64,000 bases of DNA from Deinococcus sp. QL22 (GTDB taxonomy: Bacteria; Deinococcota; Deinococci; Deinococcales; Deinococcaceae): the NCBI RefSeq assembly GCF_023370075.1, contig NZ_CP097149.1:1296001-1360000 (forward strand). The letters are read 5' to 3'. The translations under genes and the position numbers were made by a program. The first letter of the stretch is position 1, and each line of letters starts with the position of its first letter. This document shows, piece after piece, positions 57,078 through 64,000 of the stretch. A model generated the notes under the pieces. The model worked only from the letters and a program-made list of their open reading frames with translations, searched no databases and was not told the origin of the DNA.

Positions 57078-57857
57078 ATGTCCGACCCGTTCCCCACTCT
57101 GCCCGACGCCCTGCGCCGTGTCCTGCCCGCTGGCCGCTGGGAAGCCGTGACCGAGGGCCAAAGTGGCGCGGGCGTGTGGAAGTCCCAAAAATATGTGCTG
57201 AAGGTACAGGAGCGCGGCGGCCACCCGGCCAGTACCTTGCAGCAGGAGCGCGAGCGGCTGCGCTGGCTGACGGGGCGTGTGCCCGTGCCTGCGCTGATCG
57301 GCTTTGAAGTGAGTGCCACACACGAATTCCTGGCCACGTCGCGCCTGCCCGGAATCCCCATGAGCCACCCCGACGCCCTGCTGCACCCCGAGCGCGTGGT
57401 GAATCTGCTGGCCCGTGCCCTGCGCGAACTTCACGCCCTGCCCGTCAGGGATTGCCCCTTTTCCATGACTCTGCCAGTCACGTTACGGCTGGCCCGCGAA
57501 CAGGTAGAAGCGGGCGCGGTAGATGAAACCGACTTCGACGAGGAACGCCTAGGCCGCAGCGCCATCAGCATTTTCAACGAGTTAGCCCGCACCCGCCCCG
57601 CCGCCGAAGACATCGTGGTGACGCACGGCGACCCGTGTTTGCCCAACCTGATCCTGAACGGCGAATGGGTAGAAGGTTTTGTGGACGTGGGCCGCGCCGG
57701 GCTGGCCGACCGACACGCTGACTTGGCGTTGGCCCACCGCAGCCTCAAATACAATCTGAACGCCGCCCACGCCGAAGCCTTTCTGGAGGCTTACGGGCGC
57801 GAGTGGGTAGACCCGGAGAAGCTGGCTTATTACCGCCTGCTAGACGAATTGTTCTAG
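57078..57857 (+). CDS. APH(3')-like aminoglycoside phosphotransferase
   Basis: A 259-aa kinase close in length and motifs to APH(3') enzymes: [10 protein letters not shown] with the nucleotide Lys, [16 protein letters not shown] (Brenner-type catalytic HGDxxxxN) and [20 protein letters not shown] with the metal-binding Asp. All catalytic residues are present. TATCCT lies 6 nt before the ATG (57066-57071). It lies among housekeeping genes with no mobile-element traces, so it is probably a native enzyme and may act on another substrate. Confidence 0.85.
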   Translation: MSDPFPTLPDALRRVLPAGRWEAVTEGQSGAGVWKSQKYVLKVQERGGHPASTLQQERERLRWLTGRVPVPALIGFEVSATHEFLATSRLPGIPMSHPDALLHPERVVNLLARALRELHALPVRDCPFSMTLPVTLRLAREQVEAGAVDETDFDEERLGRSAISIFNELARTRPAAEDIVVTHGDPCLPNLILNGEWVEGFVDVGRAGLADRHADLALAHRSLKYNLNAAHAEAFLEAYGREWVDPEKLAYYRLLDELF

Positions 57858-57982
57858 AGAGGAGTCGAACGGAGCTGAGCAATTGCCCTTTCTCAGACCC
57901 TTCGACCCTAGACCCTTGGACTGCCCTACCTGTAGCCCTTCCGTCACGTCCAAACTCGCCCCCCATGCTCTACTCGGGTTTC

Positions 57983-60220
57983 ATGCGTTCCTTCTCCCTG
58001 TTTGTCACCCGGCGGCCCTGGCTGGTGCTGGCCCTCTGGGGTTTGGCGGCGCTGCTGTCGGTGCCCTTCGCGGCCCGCGCTCCCGGCGCACTTTCGGCCA
58101 ATCCCGGCAGCCTGCAAGACTCCGATGGCCGCCGCGTCATCAACATTCTGCGCGAACGGTTTGGAGAGCTGGACACCAATACGGTGTTGCTGGTCACGCG
58201 CAGCACGCCGCCACTGGATACGCCGCAGGGCAAGGCCGCCTACGACCAATTCGTGCGGGGGCTAGAGGGCGTGCAGGGCGTGACGCGGGTGCTGCGCCAG
58301 GATGCTCAGACCACGCTGCCCACGCGGGCCGAAGACGGCGTATTGGCCCTCACGGTGGCGCAGATTCCGCTCGAAGAAGGAGCCACCGAAACGCTGGGGC
58401 GGGTGCGCGAGTACGCGGCCAAGGTGGAAGCATCTCAGGTGGGAGCGTCCGGCCCTGGCCTCAGCATCCGCATTACGGGTGGGCAAGCCATTGCCGACGA
58501 TTTCACCGCCTTTGCCGAAAGCGATACCAAACGCAGCGAGTTCGCCGCCCTGCCCCTGACCGCTCTAGTGCTGCTGCTGGTGTTCGGGGCGCTGGTGGCG
58601 ACGGGGCTGCCGTTGGTGGTGGGCGTGCTGAGTATCACGGTGGCTATGGCCTGTCTGTTCGGCCTCACGCGGGTCATGGAAGTCAGCACGTTTGCCCAGA
58701 GCATCATCACGCTGATCGGCCTGGGCGCGGGCATCGATTACGCCCTGCTGATGGTCAACCGCTTCCGCGAAGAATTGGCCCTAGACGGCGATTCGCGGGC
58801 GGCGGCGGCCCGCACCGTGCTGACAGCGGGGCGCAGTGTGGCCTTCAGCGGCGTCACGGTCGCAATTGCGATGGCGGGCCTGATCTTGCCGCCGCTGGCC
58901 TTCGTTCGCAGCATGGGCCTCGGCGGGGTGCTGGCCGTGCTGCTCACGGTTCTGGCGAGTCTCACCGCCCTCCCCGCTATGCTGGCCTTACTGGGCGAGC
59001 GGGTGAATAGCCCCCGCATCCTCAAATTTCCGTGGGCACAGAGCAGCGCGGCCTCCGAAGCCTGGACGGCCTTTGCCCGCCGCGTCACCGCCCGCCCCTT
59101 CCTCGGCGTCATCCTCAGCACCGCATTCCTGCTCCTGCTGGCGCTGCCTGCCCTGAACATGAAAACAGGCTACGCGGGCGCATGGGGCCTGACGCCGGGA
59201 GTCGAAAGCCGCGACGCGCTCTCGGATGTTCGGACGCTGGGTGCGGGTGGGCTGCTCAGCCAGTTTGAGGTCATTCTTGAAAATGGCGGGCGCTACGACT
59301 CCGAAGACCGGGGCAAGTTCCGGGCAGTGGTGGCCGACTTGCGGGGCTTGCCGGGGGTGGCAACTGTCCTGAGTCCCTTCCTGACCGCTGCTGACCTGAC
59401 CAATAGCGCGTCGGGTGGTACAGACGCTATCGCTGCCGTGACCGCGCTCACCCGGCGTTCGTTCAGCACTGACCGCCAACTGTTGCGCGTCACGGTCATT
59501 CCCGATACGGCGCTGCGGGCAGACCGCATAGACGCCTTTGAAACCCAGATTCGCCGCACGCTGGACGCCAGCGGTTACCGCTACACACTGGGCGGCGCTC
59601 CTGTGGGCGAGCGGGAATTCAGTCAGGCCATCACCGGGGCGCTGCCCACCGTCATCGCGGGGGTATTTATCGCCACCTTTTTGCTGCTGATGGTAGCCTT
59701 CCGCAGCCTGCTCATTCCCCTCAAAAGCATCCTGATGAACGCCCTCACGGTGGCCGCCGCCTATGGAGTGGTCACGCTGATCGTGCAGGACGGCTTCCTG
59801 GCCTCTTATCTGGGCATTCCGCAGGATGTGGGCGTGCTGGATTCCAGCCTACCGCTGCTGCTGTTTGCCGTGCTGTTCGGCCTCAGCATGGATTACGAAA
59901 TCTTTTTGCTCTCACGGGTGCAGGAAGAAGTGCTACGCGGCCATTCCAACGACGAGGCGGTGGTGCTGGCGGTGGGGCGCACGGCCCGGATCATCACCAG
60001 TGCGGCCATCATCATGTTTATCGTGTTCTGCGCTTTCATCGTGGGGCGCGTGGTCGCCAATAAAAGTATCGGCCTGGGGCTGGCGGTGGCCGTGCTGCTG
60101 GACGCCACGTTGGTCAGACTGGTGTTGGTTCCTGCCTTCCTCAAAATTGCCGGAAAGTGGAACTGGTGGCTTCCCGCGTGGTTAGACCGGTTGTTGCCGC
60201 AGGTACGGATAGAGCATTAA
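57983..60220 (+). CDS. MMPL-family RND-type transporter
   Basis: A 745-aa polytopic exporter with two repeats, each of a first helix, a large outer domain and about five more helices ([58 protein letters not shown]; later [21 protein letters not shown]). The GxGxDY and GxSMDY motifs of the proton relay are intact. The start at 57983 follows TCTACT by 8 nt; an ATG at 57965 is the alternative. Proton-driven export of a lipid or drug is expected; substrate unknown. Confidence 0.88.
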   Translation: MRSFSLFVTRRPWLVLALWGLAALLSVPFAARAPGALSANPGSLQDSDGRRVINILRERFGELDTNTVLLVTRSTPPLDTPQGKAAYDQFVRGLEGVQGVTRVLRQDAQTTLPTRAEDGVLALTVAQIPLEEGATETLGRVREYAAKVEASQVGASGPGLSIRITGGQAIADDFTAFAESDTKRSEFAALPLTALVLLLVFGALVATGLPLVVGVLSITVAMACLFGLTRVMEVSTFAQSIITLIGLGAGIDYALLMVNRFREELALDGDSRAAAARTVLTAGRSVAFSGVTVAIAMAGLILPPLAFVRSMGLGGVLAVLLTVLASLTALPAMLALLGERVNSPRILKFPWAQSSAASEAWTAFARRVTARPFLGVILSTAFLLLLALPALNMKTGYAGAWGLTPGVESRDALSDVRTLGAGGLLSQFEVILENGGRYDSEDRGKFRAVVADLRGLPGVATVLSPFLTAADLTNSASGGTDAIAAVTALTRRSFSTDRQLLRVTVIPDTALRADRIDAFETQIRRTLDASGYRYTLGGAPVGEREFSQAITGALPTVIAGVFIATFLLLMVAFRSLLIPLKSILMNALTVAAAYGVVTLIVQDGFLASYLGIPQDVGVLDSSLPLLLFAVLFGLSMDYEIFLLSRVQEEVLRGHSNDEAVVLAVGRTARIITSAAIIMFIVFCAFIVGRVVANKSIGLGLAVAVLLDATLVRLVLVPAFLKIAGKWNWWLPAWLDRLLPQVRIEH

Positions 60221-60239
60221 ACAATGGGTAAATCGTAGA

Positions 60240-60278
60240 ACGTGGATCGTGGTTTGGCGTTTGCCCCACGATCCACGT
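60240..60278. repeat. dispersed repeat copy with 13-bp inverted arms
   Basis: ACGTGGATCGTGG (60240-60252) pairs with CCACGATCCACGT (60266-60278), between convergent MMPL and thrB genes. Preceded by ATCGTAGA (60232-60239), which joins it to the family seen at 1089, 17272, 54703 and 61249. Confidence 0.7.
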
Positions 60279-60294
60279 CCCACACTCCACGCTC

Positions 60295-61203
60295 CTAATG
60301 CCGTTCGATCACCGTGCCCACCGCGTCAATCGGCAAATCAAGCACCGTTCCAGTCAGGCCGTTTTTAGCCATCACCGTATGCAGGTAAGTGTGCAGCCGC
60401 GCCGTGTCCTCGCGGGTGTCGTGGAAGCACAGCACGGTTGGCCCCGCACCACTCAAGGCGGCTCCCAGTGCGCCGTGCTTGTGCGCTTCTTCCAAAATAT
60501 CGCTGAGGCCGGGCACGAGGGGCGCTCGCCAGATCTGGTGAATGTAGTCCTGCATGGCGTGGCGCAGCAGATCCAGTCGGCCCACGCTCAGGGCCGCCGC
60601 CAGCAACGCCGCATGAGACAGCGCGTGAACAGCGTCGGCGCGGCTGTATTCCTTGGGCAACACGGCGCGGGCCTTGCTCGTCGACAGCTCAAAGTCAGGA
60701 ATTAAGACCGTAACGGCCAAGTGTGCGGGCGGATCCAGGCGCACATAATGCGTGCCCAACTTGTCCAGTGTCGCCACCACGATGCCGCCAAACAGCGCCG
60801 GAGCCACGTTGTCGGGGTGGCCTTCTTCCCGCGCGGCCACATCCAGCACAACTTCTGGGGTCAGAGGAGTGCCCAGCAGTTCGTTGCCCGCCACGATTCC
60901 GGCCACCAAGGCGGCGGCGCTGCTGCCCAAGCCCCGTGCCAGCGGCACATCGGACTCGATTTCTATGCGGGCGTGTGGCAAGGGCTGGCCCGCACGTTTG
61001 GCGGCCAGGAGCATGGCCTTGTACACGTAGTTGCTCTCGTCGTGCGGCGTGCCGTCCAGTCCCGCGCCCATCGGCACCACTTTGGTCACGCTCTGCGGCG
61101 TCACGCGCAACGTGGTGTACAGCGGCACGCTCAGGCCGAGGCTATCGAAGCCCGGCCCCAGATTGGCGCTGCTGGCCGGCGCACGAACGGTAAACGCCGT
61201 CAT
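60295..61203 (-). CDS. thrB: homoserine kinase
   Basis: Phosphorylates homoserine in threonine biosynthesis. The 302-aa GHMP kinase starts [20 protein letters not shown] and has the ATP motif [20 protein letters not shown] near residue 90 and the C-terminal [15 protein letters not shown]. It lies 109 nt downstream of thrC on the same strand; the gap carries a repeat copy. The two genes make the last two steps of the threonine pathway. Confidence 0.95.
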   Translation of the reverse strand: MTAFTVRAPASSANLGPGFDSLGLSVPLYTTLRVTPQSVTKVVPMGAGLDGTPHDESNYVYKAMLLAAKRAGQPLPHARIEIESDVPLARGLGSSAAALVAGIVAGNELLGTPLTPEVVLDVAAREEGHPDNVAPALFGGIVVATLDKLGTHYVRLDPPAHLAVTVLIPDFELSTSKARAVLPKEYSRADAVHALSHAALLAAALSVGRLDLLRHAMQDYIHQIWRAPLVPGLSDILEEAHKHGALGAALSGAGPTVLCFHDTREDTARLHTYLHTVMAKNGLTGTVLDLPIDAVGTVIERH

Positions 61204-61248
61204 CCAGCTCTCAACAAGAGCACTACCAGATATTCAGCATTCCAGCCC

Positions 61249-61310
61249 ATGAGCCACGATCCACGATCCAGCTTTCTGCTTTCCCACATCCCACACTCCA
61301 CGTCCCACAT
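61249..61310. repeat. dispersed repeat copy, degenerate
   Basis: Contains GAGCCACGATCCACGATCCA and two CCACATCCCACACTCCACGTCCCA-like runs, related to the other GATCCACG repeats, in the thrC-thrB gap. No perfect inverted arm is present in this copy. Confidence 0.45.
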
Positions 61311-61312
61311 CC

Positions 61313-62353
<1,041 letters not shown>

Positions 62354-62738
62354 AGGGATCGTGTCCTCCGCGCCGCCGCACCCCTGGTAGCAACCCTGTT
62401 GGGCAACACAGTAGGCGGGCGAATCAAGTCTGCCTATGCTAGCGGTGCAGTTGCCCCGGCGTGGTCGGGGGGGCAAGACAAGACGGGCCTTGCCCCTGAT
62501 TGGCGGCCTTCTATCCCGCCGGAACATCAGCTTGAAGTCAGAGATGAGCTTGCTGGTCGCCCTTTGCATAGCCCAGCTTGATCAGCGGTTTCGCTGGTGC
62601 TTACCCCATGTTGGGCCAGTCTTGAGAAGGTGTGCTTCACTACACTGATGGGGGGGCGTGCGTCTCATGCTCATCCCACAACGCGCTTCACCTCAGAAGC
62701 AAGCATCGTTGAAACTCAACGTCCAGGAGGTAAGAATC
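62354..62738. other. intergenic region between thrC and the GlsB-type gene
   Basis: About 385 nt separating divergent genes. I see no gene. A TGTTGGGCAACA inverted repeat at 62398-62409 lies in the thrC leader. A TACACT at 62641-62646 is about 100 nt before the rightward gene, without a good -35 partner. A small hairpin is possible around 62480-62516 but shows no known family. Confidence 0.5.
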
Positions 62739-63008
62739 ATGGGTTGGATCATCACTATTCTGGTAGGTGCCCTCTGCGGTTGGCTCGCAAGTCTCATCAT
62801 GAAGACCAATGCCCAGCAGGGCGCAGTGGCAAACATCTTGATCGGTATCGTGGGCAGCATCATCGCTCAGTTCGTCTTCGGTAACATGCTGAACATTGGC
62901 GGAGCCGGGGTTGCAGGCAGTGGCTTTACCATCTGGAGCATCATCTGGGGCGTGGTCGGTAGCGTCGTGCTGATCGCCATTCTCAAGGCTCTCAAGGTTC
63001 TGCGCTAA
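62739..63008 (+). CDS. GlsB/YeaQ/YmgE-family stress-response membrane protein
   Basis: An 89-aa protein with three hydrophobic helices and Gly-rich faces ([57 protein letters not shown]), the transglycosylase-associated (Tag) family pattern. CAGGAGGT lies 7 nt before the ATG at 62739, a strong Shine-Dalgarno. Members are small envelope proteins induced by stress. Followed by a terminator. Confidence 0.92.
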   Translation: MGWIITILVGALCGWLASLIMKTNAQQGAVANILIGIVGSIIAQFVFGNMLNIGGAGVAGSGFTIWSIIWGVVGSVVLIAILKALKVLR

Positions 63009-63025
63009 CACCTTTCTTCTCTACT

Positions 63026-63056
63026 AACCGGGCATCCCAGTGGTGTCCGGTTTTTT
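63026..63056 (+). terminator. terminator after the GlsB-type gene
   Basis: AACCGG (63026-63031) pairs with CCGGTT (63047-63052), extended to 11 bp with two G-T pairs, followed by T residues to 63056. Confidence 0.85.
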
Positions 63057-63244
63057 CATGCCTGCGTCTCAATGCCTCACCTTTAAGATTCGTCACTGGG
63101 TCTGTGCGGGACTTATCTTGCCCATTTTGAATGTGCTACATTCGTAAGGCTTGTCTGTTCCCGCCCGGCGTGGCAGACGCTCCAAAATGGGGCGCGGCCT
63201 GCGGGCAGTGCAGCGGAATCAGACTCAAGAAGGGAGAGACCAAC

Positions 63245-63460
63245 ATGTCAAAAGTATGCGAAATGTGCGGCAAAGGGCCGATTGTCGTCAACTCTGTGGT
63301 GCGCCGTGGTAAGGCCCGTGCGGCAGGCGGCGTAGGCCGTAAAGTCACCGGTGTTTCCAAAACCCGTCAGGTGCCTAACCTGCAACCCCTCACCGTCACC
63401 CGTGCGGGTATCAGCCTGCGCGTGCGCGTTTGCACCAAGTGCCGCCGCAGCCTGATCTAA
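63245..63460 (+). CDS. rpmB: 50S ribosomal protein L28
   Basis: A 71-aa large-subunit protein. It begins [12 protein letters not shown] and ends [11 protein letters not shown]; Cys5, Cys8, Cys63 and Cys66 form the zinc site of the C+ form. GGGAGA lies 8 nt before the ATG at 63245. An extended -10-like TGCTACATT lies about 110 nt upstream, giving a fairly long leader that could be regulatory. Followed by a large hairpin terminator. Confidence 0.96.
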   Translation: MSKVCEMCGKGPIVVNSVVRRGKARAAGGVGRKVTGVSKTRQVPNLQPLTVTRAGISLRVRVCTKCRRSLI

Positions 63461-63475
63461 GCTAAGCAAGACCAA

Positions 63476-63516
63476 CCGCTGCCTCTGTCCGTTCTGGATG
63501 GGGGCAGCGGCCTTTT
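63476..63516 (+). terminator. terminator after rpmB
   Basis: CCGCTGCC (63476-63483) pairs with GGCAGCGG (63503-63510), 19-nt loop, followed by CCTTTTG. An outer pair GACCAAC (63470-63476) with GTTGGTC (63517-63523) may extend it. Confidence 0.8.
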
Positions 63517-63556
63517 GTTGGTCTGTTTCTATCCCCTATCTGCCACAGCCTATTTA

Positions 63557-64000
63557 CTACAACTTCGGTTTGCGGTCATTCACAAAGCTGGCGATCAGCA
63601 GCAGCAGAGTACCGCCGACCACGCAGCTATCGGCAATATTAAAAATAGGAAAATCGCCTGCATTCACGGCGCGGGTCACGGCACTCAGGGCAGGCGAGTG
63701 AATCATATCCGTCACTTTGCCCTGACGAATGCCGTCTATGGCGTTGCCAATAGCTCCGGCAGAAATCAGGCTCAGTACCACAGTCACGAAGCGGGTTTGG
63801 GGCCGGAAAGTCAGGTAGCCCAGAATGCCCAGGCCGATCAGCAAGCGCCCAATCGCCAGCGGAAGCGCCGAGCCGCTGAACAGGCTCCACGCCGCGCCGG
63901 TATTAAAGGTCAACACCCAATCGATCAGGCCGGGAATAAAAGGGATGGCAGGCTGGCCCTGAGTTAGGTTGGCCAAGGCCCAAGCCTTGAGGGCTTGGTC
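63557..64000 (-). CDS. lspA: signal peptidase II (LspA), 5' end beyond the window
   Basis: Aspartyl protease that removes signal peptides from lipoproteins. The frame is open to the right edge, where it reads DQALKAWA, the conserved N-terminal DQxxK element; so the start lies outside the window and a TTG at 63976 is not the start. Visible motifs: [18 protein letters not shown] with the first catalytic Asp region (GKVTDMI) and [12 protein letters not shown] with the second catalytic Asp. 147 codons are visible of a usual 160-175. Confidence 0.93.
   Translation of the reverse strand, partial: DQALKAWALANLTQGQPAIPFIPGLIDWVLTFNTGAAWSLFSGSALPLAIGRLLIGLGILGYLTFRPQTRFVTVVLSLISAGAIGNAIDGIRQGKVTDMIHSPALSAVTRAVNAGDFPIFNIADSCVVGGTLLLLIASFVNDRKPKL

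Overview
The window looks like the replication-origin region of the main chromosome of a Deinococcus. The evidence is GC-rich coding DNA, the arrangement dnaA–oriC–dnaN–eno–pyk–tyrS near mnmG–rsmG–parA–parB, a bacillithiol-type YpdA reductase, and a promoter style typical of the genus: a TANNNT box 6-7 nt before ATG or GTG, as expected for leaderless mRNAs. Nearly all of the window is ordinary, vertically inherited chromosome. I saw no insertion sequence, prophage, CRISPR array, tRNA or rRNA.

Layout. 1-9.3 kb: two deoxynucleoside kinases, a cysteine-less FmdB protein with an HtrA-like protease, glmS behind a probable glmS self-cleaving ribozyme, a GNAT/CRP pair and an acyl-CoA dehydrogenase. 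9.5-17.3 kb: a small operon of a coiled-coil membrane protein, a tiny anchored protein and an orphan TAXI binding protein; a winged-helix regulator; a peptidoglycan-binding protein; pdxY; transketolase; a stress-type SDR. 17.3-21.4 kb: a branched-chain-type 2-oxoacid dehydrogenase operon (E1 alpha, E1 beta, E2). 21.9-28.4 kb: a class V aminotransferase, then mnmG, two parS-like repeats, a LAGLIDADG-like gene, rsmG, parA and parB. 28.4-37.6 kb: a VanW protein, YpdA, fumC, a TPR/winged-helix protein, a LysM-M23 peptidase, truA and an interrupted tandem GNAT gene. 37.7-45.7 kb: a strong promoter with a short transcript, tyrS, pyk, eno, dnaN, oriC and dnaA. 45.8-64 kb: dprA, holB, hydrolases, membrane proteins, an APH(3')-like kinase, an MMPL exporter, thrB and thrC, a GlsB-type membrane protein, rpmB and lspA, which runs off the right edge.

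Origin and segregation. The dnaN-dnaA gap holds nine perfect TTATCCACA boxes, a run of DnaA-trio triplets and an AT-rich unwinding stretch, in the order expected of a basal unwinding system. A second cluster of DnaA boxes lies 4.4 kb away between tyrS and pyk. Two parS-like repeats lie about 18 kb from oriC, next to parAB, and one runs into the start codon of the LAGLIDADG-like gene.

Start sites were set by Shine-Dalgarno sequences or by the TANNNT box. The box moved several starts well inside longer open frames. The points most worth following up are the glmS ribozyme, the LAGLIDADG-like gene in the par locus, the second DnaA-box cluster, the probable ATT start of dnaA, the perfect-consensus promoter with a short transcription unit upstream of tyrS, and the in-frame TAG in the GNAT gene.
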